Part shown: positions 47,896 through 61,600 of the stretch, in pieces
Layout: each line of letters begins with the position of its first letter
Position numbering within the stretch: position 1 is the stretch's first letter
NCBI RefSeq assembly: GCF_002775205.1
Contig: NC_036458.1
Coordinates: 25,159,868-25,223,867, forward strand
Source of the DNA: Xiphophorus maculatus
Taxonomy: Eukaryota > Chordata > Actinopteri > Cyprinodontiformes > Poeciliidae
Reading direction: 5' to 3'
DNA: 64,000 bases
Notes under the pieces: model-generated
What the model was told of the DNA's origin: nothing
Database searches by the model: none
Seen by the model: the letters and a program-made list of their open reading frames with translations, nothing else
Made by a program: the position numbers and the translations under genes

Positions 47896-48373
47896 CTTTC
47901 CACAAATAGAGCCGCTATGGGTGATGTCATCTTCAGCCTATCACCGTGCTTCCACACGCGCAGGCGCACCGTCTCATACTCTTGCAGGAAAGACTTAATC
48001 TGACAGACACCAGAGTCTAATTTATTGAATTTGGTTTTAGTTCTCTTCATCCCTTCCATCCCGCACGGATGTGTGGAGCTGTGGAGTTCCTCATGCATCA
48101 CACGCAGTGGCATGCGCTTCATCTGACCATCCATTCTCATTTGTGGTTAAAAACAAGCCATGAAACTCAAAGCATAGATCTCCTATACATTCATCTCTCT
48201 CGACGAAGTTCCTAACCTGAAAATGTAATTAAAAATTAGCAAAAGAGCTTGAAATAACAATATTTTCCCGCAGTGTAAATATTCCTTCAATCAGTTTAAT
48301 TTAGTGCGTCATATTTAAAAATACTGAACAGGTACCAATGCCTGCATATTAATGCTTATATTAAATGCCTCCT

Positions 48374-48480
48374 ATAGAATAGAATAGAATAGAATAGAAT
48401 AGAATAGAATAGAATAGAATAGAATAGAATAGAATAGAATAGAAGTACTTTATTCATCCCAGCAGGGAAATTACTTCGCA
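48374..48480 (-). mobile_element. LINE 3' terminus with (AGAAT)n tail
   Basis: About 13 AGAAT units abut tactttattcatcccagcag and gggaaatta, the usual reversed 3' end of fish Rex/L2 LINEs. Only the extreme 3' end was inserted. Confidence 0.7.
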
Positions 48481-48544
48481 GTTACAGCATAGAGACAAGA
48501 CACAACAACAACTACCACTGAGTAGTAGTTGTAGATAAAAATCC

Positions 48545-48685
48545 AGCCATCCATCCATCCATTTTCTGTTCACCCTTTGTCCCTAATGGGGTCGGGAGGG
48601 TTGCTGGTGCCTATCTCCAGCTACGTTCCAGGCGGGAGGCGGGGTACACCCTGGACAGGTCGCCAGTCTGTCACAGGGCGTAGAT
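48545..48685. mobile_element. Short interspersed repeat (ccatccattttctg family)
   Basis: ccatccatccatccattttc, then gttgctggtgcctatctcca and caccctggacaggtcgccag: the best-preserved copy of the family also seen near 8580, 33020 and 34770. Confidence 0.7.
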
Positions 48686-49679
48686 AAAAATAAAAATAAA
48701 ATATAAAATGCTGTTAATATAAAAAGCAACTTAGAGCAGTCCTTGCAAAGATTCAAAAAATGCAGATACAGTATGTATATGTAAATATATGTACAGCACC
48801 CCTGCTGAGCAGGGGTGTATTCTTGAAGTTTCGAAAGAGGGTAAAATGGGGGCCAGTAGTTATCTTGGGGTGTCACAAAAAATAAAACTCAGGCAGAAAG
48901 AAGAATAAGTTTTAATAAAACTGAATGACCCAACATGGTCAAAGATTTACATAAACATAAATACACAAAATGCCTTTCTTACTAACTGAAGCTATTTATT
49001 TTCTTTCTTAAGTTATTCATTAAAAATAGCATCCACACAAGACTGGAGAGCTACTGCACATCTGATTTCAAAGTCCTGTTCATCAAAGTCCTCACAATCA
49101 TTAATCTTTACTGTCAGGCATTGATTAATGGCCGACATCACGGTCGTCTTCAGAAGCTGTAACCATAATAGCTGTAATTTATTGCATCTTTAAAATACAA
49201 TTCTGTGTGAACTGTGTGATGTTATACTGTCAAAGTGGACAAAGAATATCTGGGGAATTGTGTTCAACGTTTTGTTCAATATCTAAAACAAATAATTAAG
49301 GCAGCTCCTATTAATAAGTGTACCTCAGATGGCCAGTGAATGTATAGATTTGTAACTCTGCTCTAGTCAACCAATTTTTGCATAAACTTAACAGACCTGA
49401 TAAATAAGTTATCTGTCAGTGAGGTTCATGTAAATGTGTGCTCCTGTGCTTCAGCTTAACAGTGAAATTATTGTTACGAGTTGGACAAATACAACAGAAT
49501 TTATACCATTTAGAATTTTTTTCTATGTGAGAGGCCACCACAGCCGGCCCAAGGCGCCATCTAAGCAGCTGCTTAGGGCCAAGGGCCACTAAGGGGCCCC
49601 AAAGTGGAACAAAACAATGCTCCTGGGGGCCTCCTTCACCGGTGCAGAATATTGACTGTGCACACAGTAACATCGGGGT

Positions 49680-50560
49680 TTTACAGATGCCTTAGTTTTG
49701 GTTCTGCACTGGGTTAAGTTTTGTTATTCATTCTGGCGTTGGGGTTTCCTCCACAGGTTACTGCTGTGTATGTTGGCAGCTAACGGTTATTATTAAACCA
49801 AGATAACAGCACAACGGAACTCCTTATTACCGCAACACAAACCACTGAAGCTTTGGACTACAGTGGTTTTGTGGTTTATCTCGTGTTGTATGTTTGTGTA
49901 GGACCATTGTGCTTATTCGCAACATGGCAGATGACCATCTAGTATTTGATGGCAATACAGCAGAGAACTGGCATGTATTTGAGCAGGAATACAAGTTGAC
50001 CCAGAGGTGAAACCAGTAATTTGCCCAGCTCACTTCATTCCTGTAGCCATAAAAAACAAGGTCAAAGCTGTATTGGATAGGATACAAGAAACAGGGGTAA
50101 TCGCATCGGTGTCGGGCACATCTGATTGGGTATCGTCCATGGTTGCCACCAATACAAAAGATCAGAATATGGTGACATGTCTAATGGTACTGTACAGTAT
50201 TTTCAGTTTTAGATGCCAAGAACTCCTGACAGATTTCACTGGACTGCCATTCATACCTGCTCACCACTTTAAACATCTGTTTTGGTTGATACAGGTTTCT
50301 ACAGATGCCATTTGGCATTAGCTCTGCGAGTGAGGTGTTCCAGCACATCATGGAACAAATTTTTGCTGGATATCCCAGTGCCATTATTGTGGACAACGTA
50401 CTCATTGGTGGCAAGGACATTAAGGATCATGATGCCATCCTAAGAAAAGTACTCAACTGAGCCAGAGAGGTAAATCTAAGACTCAACCCTGAAGTTCAGA
50501 CTGAACCAAGTTGGACATGTGTTTGTAAAAGCAGACCTATCAAAAACAAAGGAAACTAGA
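49680..50560 (+). mobile_element. Decayed Ty3/Gypsy LTR-retrotransposon fragment
   Basis: Three short frames in order show a gag start (MADDHLVFDGNTAENW), the region before the reverse-transcriptase core (IPVAIKNKVKAVLDR, DWVSSMV) and an RT block (FGISSASEVFQHIMEQIF, then IIVDNVLIGG where YxDD-type residues are expected). Frames are broken by indels and stops, most of gag and all of RNase H/integrase are missing, and no LTR pair was found. It is a dead relic. Confidence 0.8.
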
Positions 50561-51533
50561 AATGTTGCATTTCCTGTGAAAATCCAAGTGTGAATGCTGC
50601 AGTTGGCGTTTGAAGCCAACTACAAAAGACTGGAAGGAATGTAAGAAATAGGCAGAAGCACCACAAGGAATGATACCTGCCACAGAGGGGAGCTGGTCCT
50701 TTAGTTGGAACAGCAGTAGAAGTTGTTTCAAACACTGCTGAATATGATATCTCAACATGAAGGTTATGTGGAGTTTGTGACAGGCTGACACTGTTTGCAT
50801 TAGATTGTATTTTAATTTGACTTGAACAGTGTCCAAGTAATACCATCACATCATTTTGCAGAGTCTAAACTGCTAAAAATTTTAATAAAGATATTTTGGA
50901 GAAAAAAAAAATCTTTATATTTTGTACACTATTTTTTTTAATGGTGTGGTGAAAAGTATTCATTTTTACACATGTGGAATAGGCCTAAAACTGCATGTAT
51001 ATTTTCTCAGTTTATACTATTTTGAAAGAAATGAGTTTGAAAACTTAGAGGTCCACCAGTGTAGTTATGACTGTAATAAAAGACAGGAGACAGACAGTCA
51101 GATATATGGCATAGTTTTACTTCACATTTTTCCATTACAGAGTAAATCTTAAGTCTAAACACAGGTATTGGACAGCTTCTTAACACCGATACATGAGGCT
51201 GCATTAGCTAGTGGATACTGCATAGACACACACACACAAACTCACTTACACACACTCACGAAAATGACTAAATTTTCCACTACAAAGTTCAATGTCCCAC
51301 AACTGCTGAGCAGTCACAGAATGTAATGCGACCATGTGTTAGAAATGTCTTTAGGCCCCCCTCCCCCTGTTTACTATCACATACAACCATTCACACTCAC
51401 ACTCACACCAACTCCCCTGTAGCTGGAAAGGACTTTGGGGTGTCTCACATCCTGTCCTCTCCACAACATCAGTGCTTCAAAGTGACGGGAATCCCGGAGC
51501 AGAGCTGATAAAGCAATCTAAACTTCACAAAGA

Positions 51534-51539
51534 TTTATT
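51534..51539 (-). promoter_or_regulatory. ap2a1: Probable ap2a1 poly(A) signal
   Basis: TTTATT (AATAAA on the minus strand) lies 1.15 kb past the ap2a1 stop. The interval 51540-52683 would be the 3' UTR; it contains several CA-rich stretches and no other gene. Confidence 0.5.
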
Positions 51540-52683
51540 GTAGTGGTTGGTTCCACATCCCATTAAAACAGCAGAAATCCATCTGAGCAGGATTCACTGA
51601 TCAGCAGAAATATGGACTTGTGGAAATGTAAATGAGCCTCAACTTTCTAACTACACTGGGCTGCCAACACAAGGCTTTGTTTAAAAACAAAAAATATCCT
51701 CCATGTAAATGTTTGAGTAGTAATCCACATTTCATTCAACAACGTGTCACAGCCACAAGCAGGAGTAAAACGAGACCTCACCTCTCCCTGGTCTGCACAC
51801 ATTTCTCCTGCAAACGCAAAAACACAAACGGGAGAATTTTTTTTTTCTCTCTCTAAAATAAAGCTCCAGCTCTACAAGATTTAAGACAGCAGTGATGAGA
51901 TGGGGGCAATAAACTTCCTCTCTGCCTCCTTGAGCTGTAAGGTGAATGGGACCGTCTTATCTCTGCAATCTAGTGTCCGTTCTATTAACCTTCAGCAAAC
52001 AAAGGGAATGTGTCCAAAAATAAAGTGATTCACTGGCACATATTTACATACACGATAAGAACAAGTGCACAAGCTCACTGAAATGAAGGGTTAACTCCGA
52101 GCGGGGCTGGGTGAAAGGAATGAACAGGAGGATCCCAACACGTTAAGTGCATTTTTTATTTATTTTTTTGGCAGGAATGCTCAATTTTCCTTTTGCAGCT
52201 TTGACCGCAGGGAATAGCGTGTGCAAGTTGGGTGTAGTAGTGAATGGGTGTGCCATTAATAGCTACTCCCACTTGTCTTCAAGGAATGTTGCACATATCT
52301 TTTCCAAAGCGGCCAGGATGAGCAGAATGAGAACCCCAGCCCAACCACAGGACACACAAACACACACACTGTCTTTCACACTCGTGGCCATACACACACC
52401 AGCTACACAAGTAAACCAACAAAAACTAGATCGTAGCATCATGTTAATAAACAAGTAAGAGATGAACTGGAATCAGAATCTGGGACAAGGATAATGACAA
52501 TAATATTGCTGCAGGCAGCGACAGCACTTTCCCTTATGTAGGTTACACCTTTTTTTTTATCCCCCACCCCCAACTTAAAGACTCTTTGCTGGAGGCAGGA
52601 GGACAGGTGTGGGAGGGGTGCTGTAGAGAGAGAGGTCGCTGGTGGGGTGGGGGACGGTGGGAGTACTGGTCAGGGCCTGGACT

Positions 52684-55600
52684 CTAGAACTGCTGAGCCA
52701 GCAGCTCACAGAGACGCTTGGACACGGAGTCTTTGCTGCAGCGCAGAGTCAGGCGATACATCTGTAGAGACACAGGTGAATATAGTGACCAAGCTGAAGG
52801 AAATGGAACAGGTCACATGACCCCATCTGGGATCCCTCTGGTACTACTATCTCAGGTATCTGCAGGTTTCAGCAAAACAAATTCAAGACTTTTCAAAACC
52901 ACCATGAAAGAAATTTAAGACAAAAAAATTGTAAATATAGGGGATGGTTGGGGGTTCCTGCTGCATTACAATCAAGTATAGCAAAAATATGGCTCACTAC
53001 ATTAACTCCTGTAATGTCAAGCTTAAATAATACATAAATACCCTTACAAAAGTTTTTAACTCCTAGATCAAAAAATTAATTCAAGAGCAATATCTTGTTA
53101 TAACTACAAACTTTCCCGTTATAACAAGATTTAAATGGAAATGCAAGACGTGTTCAAACAAGAAGGTTTTTCATTGTGACAAAATCTCATCGACAGATTA
53201 CGACCTGCGTAGGGGATGCCTCCGACTCTCCTCCATCCTTTTCAGTTTTACCATTTCAACTTATCTTATTAAAAAATTATTTCATATTTGGTTTTATCTG
53301 GTTCTGAATTTCAATCCAAACTCAGGCAGTTAAGGGTGTTTTCACACCTGGTAGTCCGCTAGATTGTTCGATTGGGGACCAAAATTGCAACATTTGTTAC
53401 ATTTTCAACTGCTGCTGTTCACCCTCACTCTGCACTGTGTCAAACTATCCAAACTAATTGGTAAAAAGCTACCCCTCAAACCCCTTGACTGTGGTGGCCC
53501 TGCACCAAGAACTACAAAAGGAAACGACACAAACCTCTGAAAAAGATCAGCACAACTTCCTTCTTCAAAAATGTAAACATAAATGGAGCGGTATCAGATT
53601 TTAGTGGTTAAACGATTTCTCCATTGATATACATTACTAGTGGGGGGAGAAGCAGGACTTCATAATTGTCTTTATTCATGCTTAACTAATAAACAAGCTT
53701 CCAGTCACTAGGTGGCAGCAGTGTTCAAACTGATCAACAGCCTGCCTGTTCAAGCCAGTAGAAGTAGCTACACAGCACAATTGTAAATGGAGCAGAGGAT
53801 ATTTTGAAATATATCTACCGTCAGAGGAGAGTGGAGAGATTTCTTTGTCAAATACAAGAATAAAGTCATAACATTACGAGAAGAAAGTCATATTAGTAGA
53901 AAAGATGAAATATTAATGGAAGAAAGTCGTTAAACTAGGAGTAAAAAGTAATTTTAATTAAAAAAAACATTCCTCAGAAGTTGTTTTGAAAACACTTGCT
54001 GTATTTAGTCAAATTGAATGAATGAAAGTGACAAGTCTTTTTGGGCAAAAGATCACTGCATGTTTGTGGCCCTACTTAATATTATAGTGTAAAATGAAAG
54101 ATGTACCATACATTTCCATTTTACAAAGATATACTTTTGTAATTTCAAATCTCTTCTAAAATATTACAAAAAGTGTAGAGAGAGAGGTCGCTGGTGGGAG
54201 GTCGTTTGACCTTTTTGTTGGCAGGTCAAACTGATCTAGTTTGGAACTGCTGCCAGGGGGCACACCAAATTATTCCAATGGACACAAAAGGATCCTAATC
54301 CCCATTTTGGACCCCACTGTCCTACAGTGAGCATAACAGAGCAGTGATATGAAAGAGAAGCACGAGATTCCAAGGTTAACAAGAGACTGACGTTCTGGAT
54401 GTTCATACCTGAGCCTGAGCATTTGGCTCCAGTCTTAGCAGACAGCCGACCTGCTGGCTCTTGGTCTGGATGACTCCAGCACAAACATAGTTCTCAGGGT
54501 TGGGGTCAACATTGTCCAATAGGGCCATTCCTAACCCCAGCAGCTGTGAGCAAACAGAGCAGTAACATTAACACACAAGGCATGATTTAGATGACTCCCA
54601 AAGAAACCAGGGGTACCTTTCTACACCATCTGAAACACTTCTATCAAACCCTACCTTTGCTTTGATTACTTCGGTATCCATGCTGTGGTTGGCCTTGAAT
54701 ATCTTTTGTGCTTCTTGTTGAGGCCTGAAGAGAGACAACCATTTTAAAAACATTTAATAATCACATTTATTTCTATATCATATTTCAGCAACAAGGCACA
54801 TCAAAGTGTTCTACATTGTTAAAACAGTACAATTCATACAATTGACTGTATTGCCATACAGTCAATTGTGAAAACCAGTAGCAGGCATTGTATTTCGCCA
54901 AATGCCATAATTAAAATCATCAATACACATCCAATATATTGGTCAATGTTTCATTAATTGTGGTTCAAATCTAATTAGTTCACCTTAATTAAAATATGCA
55001 AACTCATTGCCTCAAAAAAACTTAAAGGAAACCTCTTATTTTTAGTAATCAATACTCAATCAAATACAACTTACAAAAAATAACTAAGTTCATGTAACTT
55101 AAATTAAACAAACCAGTTTTCTTGACTGAGGCCTTCATACATGAGTTGTGCTTTATCCCTGCCCCACCGTAGCAGACCTCAGTAATTCCTTCCCACTTGA
55201 AAGAATTACTGATTACGGTACATCAAATATTATATATGTATTCAAAATATATTCTGTTTGATAAAATATACATTAAAGATTAAATCACTCTCACTCTTAG
55301 CCATCACTGTCTTTTGCAGGTGTCTCTTGTGCTTCAGATTTACAGGAATACCAGAAACACAATACAAAGGTTCTGGCTGTGGACTTATGCATGTAAACAA
55401 ATTCAATTAACTGTGTTAATGCCTACCATCAGTCCCCCAACCCCCAAAAAACATCAAGTTACTTGGCTGTAGCCAAGCTTAAGATAAAATGATACATGGA
55501 GACTTCTGATGTTCTGTTATGTAAATGCACTCTTATTCATGGAAACACCAGGACTATCTCTTTATCACGAGTCAGATGAGATAAATCACTGGCTCTAGAA

Positions 55601-58600
55601 AAGAAAAGCTTCAAGTAAAGCATTTGTATTTGGATGGATGAGAGTGTTGAGCCAAAGTACTTGGAAAAAAACGCACAATTATCAAAAACTTACTTTTTCT
55701 AAATTAATACAAACCAAGTAGAATGAGTTGGAGAGACTTTTCAACTACAAATTCCAAGTATCTTACTCAAAGTGTTAATAGTAATTTGATGAAAACTGAT
55801 TTTAGTCTGTTTACTATTTCCAATTAAATTCAATTTAGCATTTACAGTGCATGTTTTTAGTCTTAATTTAAAGGAACTCAGTGTTTCAGCTTTTTTTCCA
55901 TGACATTTGTTCAGGATTTGCACAGAAGCTGAATGCTGCTTCTTCATGTTTGGTTCTGAGTAGGCCTGTCACGATAGCAAATTTTGCTGAATGATTAATT
56001 GTGTCAAAAATTATTGCGATAAACGATCATATTGTTTGAAGACCTTTTTACACTGATGTAATGGAAATGACGTAATAATGCATGCGATTTCCTGCCAAAG
56101 ATAGATACACTTTATTTTCAAAAGAATATTTAACACTGGAACTGATAAACAAAACAACCAAAAACAAAATGGATTCTCAGTCTCCATTAACAAAAAAATG
56201 TACTTGATAAAAACTAAACATAAAGCCAAAATGGAAATAAATACTGCATTCAACCAAAAGACTGCAGATTATGAAGTCTGTGTATACTATGTTGCCCTTC
56301 AGTAATAATTAGATTTAAATAGAGAAGATGGGCACATCGACTACCTGATGCAATAATTCACACTACATGATTTTTTGCTCCTATTTTTCCCCTTATGACA
56401 ATCTTAGATCGTTGGTCTTTCTAAGATTGTGTGGTGTGTTATGGTAGATCGTCGTTGCCGCTCCGATCTAAATCAGGGGTTTTTCCCCGACTGGAAGCTT
56501 TAACGCAGCCTGTTGAATGTGACAGGTAGCCAATCAGAAAGCTCGGATTCCCTCCGTGCTTTCTGAGGGGAAATTAGGTCGGGGAATCCCAAACAGCTGA
56601 CAAGGCGCAACACAAAGTCCAGCAGACATCGGAGATGATATGTGGAAACAACATTAATGTTTATTGAACATGCAAAAAATATAGAAATGACAAGAGGAGG
56701 AGTTGGAGTGAAATTGCTACCTCAGTTGATAAACCCAGTAACTTTTCAGCTGTTCTTCGTTAACGTGACGTAAATAGGTTCTAATGATTTTCATTCGGTC
56801 AGGACTTTACGCTGACACTAGCCACATGCATTGCAAGTAGATTGTAGTAAAGCATTGATTAATACCTGGTTTTAAAATTAGTTCACTTGACTTGTAGCCA
56901 TTATTTTGTGCCCATTGTTGGAAACCACACGGCAGGACCGAACCGTTATACCTAGGATTTCTGTCGGCTAACGTCTGATCTGTCAGGTTTTGAAAATGGG
57001 CCGACAATCGGCTGACAGCTCTAAGATCATGTCGTGTGCGCTGGGCTTTACTCTAAGGAAATGAGGAAGGAGGGTCAGTGGAGAGCACCGGAGTTGAGCC
57101 TTTTTTCACAGAAATAGAAAAAGGACGGAAGAGACGATAATGCCGATAATTGAAATGACGTCGATAGTTTTAATTTATTGTACGATGAATTGATTTATCG
57201 TTTATCGTGACAGGCCTAGTTCTGAGGATGCAAAGCAGAACCAGAACTAGAAGATCTGAGTGGTCCAGAAAGTTGATACAACAGCAGTAGTTCTTTAATG
57301 TACTTTGGTGCTAAGCCATTCAATAATTTATAAAATAACACAAGTATTTTAAAGTCTATTTTCTGAGTTACAAGGAGCCAGTGGAAGGAGCTTAGAACTG
57401 GGGTGACGTGCTCCATCTTCCTTGTTTTAGAGAGAATGTCAGCAGCAACGTTCTGGATCATCTGCAGTTGGTGGCAGCTGCCTAAAAATTATCTGCCTGT
57501 TTTTAGGCAGATAATTTTTAGGCAGCAAAACTTTTCTACAGCATTGACTGTAATTAATGGACACAGAGGTAAAGCTGAACTGTAAATCACAGATTGATTC
57601 AGGCCAATAGCAAATATGACTGGAGAGACTAGGGAAGCGAGTCACACCCATCACACACACTCACTGGCTGAGCTGTTTCCAGCGCTGGAAGAAGTCTTGA
57701 GAGGCCATCTCAGTCGGCTGGAAGAACTTATTGATGGTGACCGGCAGTTTGAGAGTCAGGTTCTGCAGAGCTCCTCCATATCTGACAGTAGAAAAAACAA
57801 CCCCCATAAGTTTAAAACATCATAGATGTGCTGGATAAAAAGAAAAGAAAAACCAAGAGTTTCTTCAAGCACGGAGGGGAGAAAACTCAGTTTTTCTGAG
57901 ATGTCTCATCCATGCTAGTTAACCTCTACTTCCTGTTTATTACGGCCATGCATAGCATCAACAACTGACAAAATTATGCCCCGTGTAGACTGGTTGATTC
58001 ACTCCAACCCAGTAGATGGAAACAAGCTTAATTTGCTTTTTTTATTTTGACAACACTTCAAAAGTTTGCTTAAAATTCACAAGACAACTGGATGGAAATT
58101 AGGTCATACATGCAACCAAGTTCAGAGTTTCCCCCAGAAAACTTGCTAAGCCCGATGGTTTGGGCGCCGAGGTGGTCCACCGGCAGCCCAACGTGTTTTG
58201 TAGTAAAAGATGTTAAGTTGACAGGAAATGTAAAAATATTACTGGGTAAATATATGTTGCGGGAAGTGAGATGCTATTTAAACCTACAACTAGTCTGAAA
58301 AACAACAAATCAAAAAAATACAATTAAAACGAATATTAATTATTTGCACTTTTGTTTAATCCACATTAAGACAGCAGCTCCAGAAGGCCCCAGGGTTTCA
58401 AGGGCCCATAAATGCTAATATTTTAAACACAGACCACAGATACATACATAAATGTAACATTTGTTTATTGAGATTATCAATGCTGCAGAATTTGATTTAA
58501 TAGTTTCAGCATACTTGCTTTGTAAAACTTCAAATTGTTTTGTTAGCACAGCAACAATCTGATGCCTTGAGTTTAATCTTTGACAATGAACTTTGTTTGT

Positions 58601-61600
58601 TCACAAACACAAGTTAGTAAACTGCAATTATGACTTATTCCTTTTTAGGTTGGCAAATTAAACTACTTCCTCTCTCCCAGATTTAACTAAATCTAATGCA
58701 GAAGCTGTCAGAGGTGCTGATGTTTTTAGCAGCAAGAGGGGCCCTCAAGTCAGATTCTGCTCCAGGCATGATGAGTTAAACCCGCTGCATTGCGCAGAGA
58801 TGTGCAACAAATGGGAGATTTAATTCAATACTGCTAATGTGGCTTTAGTAGCTCTTCCATTTTGTGTCTGTTGAGTTTTTAATAAGAGTCACAAAAACTG
58901 TTCTGACTCAAGTTTATGGGACGAGTTTTTCCTGATCTTCATGCCACCGTGCGCATCAACTCTGGCTTACTAAATGGACAAACCATTTCATATGGTTTGT
59001 TGCATCGTGTAACCGGAAAAATAATACTAAAATAACCGGGCCGAACCTGCAAGATGGTTAGGGCTGGTTCGTTAAACACTAACGCACCGGCCAACCGGGA
59101 ACACATATATAAACTTTATCAGTGCAGACAGCCACACGCTGGGCAGCGTGTTGAGATGTAAACGCCGTACATTATTCTTTTTTCACAAATACAAATCATT
59201 CTCACTGCTCCCTCAACGCACTCCTCTGAAGTCGCGACAAGTTATTCCTACGGTTCACATAGAGTTGTGCAACCAGAGCTAATGCGGCGGGGTTTAAACT
59301 CCTACCTTGATATCTCCAAAGAAACATAATTCCTCACAGGAAGTTGATGTAAATATCCATACAAGTGAGCGTGCGTCCAGTTTGAGTGAAAAGAGGCATG
59401 GTCCGCGCCGAGATAAACTTCATCAAGCAGCGGTGGCGCACGAGGCAACGTGCAGAGGCGACAGAAGTGTTATTGGTCCGCTCTCTGCCTTTAAATGCAT
59501 AAAGTATAAAACTATCTTCTATAAACCTATATTTTAGGAATAAATCTGCTCCACCAGTGAAACGTTCAGAGCAACAAAGATGCTTGCAGTCCAGCTTAAA
59601 TAATAATTTAAAAATTGTAAGCGATTTATTTTCTTCTTAGTATTATTTTCCTAAAAACATAACCAAGCAACACTTAGCCAGGAGGGGGTCCTAGTAAAGC
59701 ATGGCGGGCTGCCAGGCTTATAATACAATGGGGGAAACCCTGAAGCAGGTTGCAGATAAAACCCATTTTAGCGCATGCTGCTCATGTCTGACATTTATGT
59801 TAAAAAGTAAATCTAAATCTTTGCTTTCACAGAATTTTGAGGTTAGCAATATTTGTATTCACTAGTTATTTAATGACTAAAGAGTAACAGTTTTATCATT
59901 CTCGATGCTTCAGCTACTACACCTAAACCAAACTGTGACTGTCAACATACCAGTTTGCTAGCTAGTGGAAAAGAAATCAAAGCTTACCTGAACTTGATGT
60001 TGAGAAGTGGAGCATCGGAGAAGTCTGTCAGGCACTCGATGTTCAGGACCTGCTGGATTTGTGCTCCACCCTCCACTAGTGGTTCCACTGGTTTGCTCTG
60101 AACGTTGAGCTGTAGACAGTTGTCAAGGACTTCCAACTACATACTTGAGTCAGCCTGCTGTTAATGTCCCGACATGGAGAAGAATGATAGCTACACATTT
60201 GAGGAGCATAACTGGCATTTTTATCTGTGTGTTTGTAAAGAGAGGGTGATCCAGTTTCAACTGGATGCTCTTCTTCAGCTTTCTTCTTCTACAGAAACTT
60301 TAACAAAGAATGGACAGAGTTTAGATCATTTAATAGATGTAATTAATAGTGTTAATTAATTTAAAGCATTTAAAACTTTGTGTATTCTGGTAACCTATTC
60401 CAAGGATATGAGTCTGAAGCTCTCCGGGACAGCTCACTGTGGTGGTAAAGCTGGCGAACTGTACTGATGTTTTGTTACCATAGAACAAATACATTCTCCC
60501 TGAGGAAGGAGAACACATTCACTGTTAACATGGAGAGGGAACAAAGAGATTTACACTCAGCAGGCAAAGTCTCACACATTAACTGAGCCAAATTCATAGG
60601 AATCCTTGCAAAGATTTTCATTTCTGCAGTATGCAGACTAGGGGTTGCATGGCTTCATATTTTTAAAATTGACAGAAACATGATAAAAGTCGAGTCAACG
60701 TTGACTAGTTGCACTGACATCAGGAATACTTCACAGCAACTTACAGGATTTACTAGCAAAATTAACAGCAAATATTAATAAAAAAAAAGTTTATAATAAG
60801 TCTATTATACAGAATTAAAAGAACAAGAATCAGAACATTATCTTGGACTTCTTTGTCAGCAGCAGAGCAGAAAGGGTCCCAAAAATTGCACAAAGTTGGG
60901 TTTGTTTGTTTTTTTCCTACCTCGAACTGATGATATTAATGATCGCATATCCTCATTTTGGATAGCTGCACATATAAGTAGGCCCGTCACGATAGCAAAT
61001 TTTGCTGAACGATTAATTGTGTCAAAAATTATTGCGATAAACGATAATATTGCTTGAAGACCTTTTTACACTGAAAATGATGTAATAACACATGCGATTT
61101 CCTGCCAAAGATAGACACACTTTATTTTCAAAAGAACACTAAACACTGGAACTGATAAACAAAATAAACAAAACAACCAAAAACAAAAATAAAATGGATT
61201 CTCAGTCTCCATTAACAAAAAATGTACTGAAAAAAAACTAAACATAAAGCCAAAGTGTAAATAAATACTGCATTCAACTAAAAGACTGCAGATTATGAAG
61301 TCTGTATATTATGTTGCCCTTCAGTAATAATTAGATTTAAATAGAGAAGATGGGCACATCGACTACCTGATGCAATAATTCACACTACATGATTTTTTGA
61401 TCCTATTTTTCCCCTTATGACAATCTTAGCACGTTGGTCTTTTTAAGATTGTGTGGTGTGTTATGGTAGATCATTGTTGCTGCTCCGATCTAAATCAGGG
61501 TTTTCCCCGACTGGGAGCTTAAACTGCACCTGTTCAATGTGACAGGTAGCCAATCAGAAAGCGTGGATTCTCCTCCGTGTTTTCTGAGGGGAAATTACAG

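Larger units (their letters stand above)
47900..51530. other. Phosphatase-ap2a1 intergenic region
   Basis: No cellular gene is recognised. It holds an (AGAAT)n tract, a LINE 3' terminus, a short interspersed repeat and a Gypsy relic, each listed separately. The first 200-300 bases should contain the phosphatase promoter. Confidence 0.45.
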
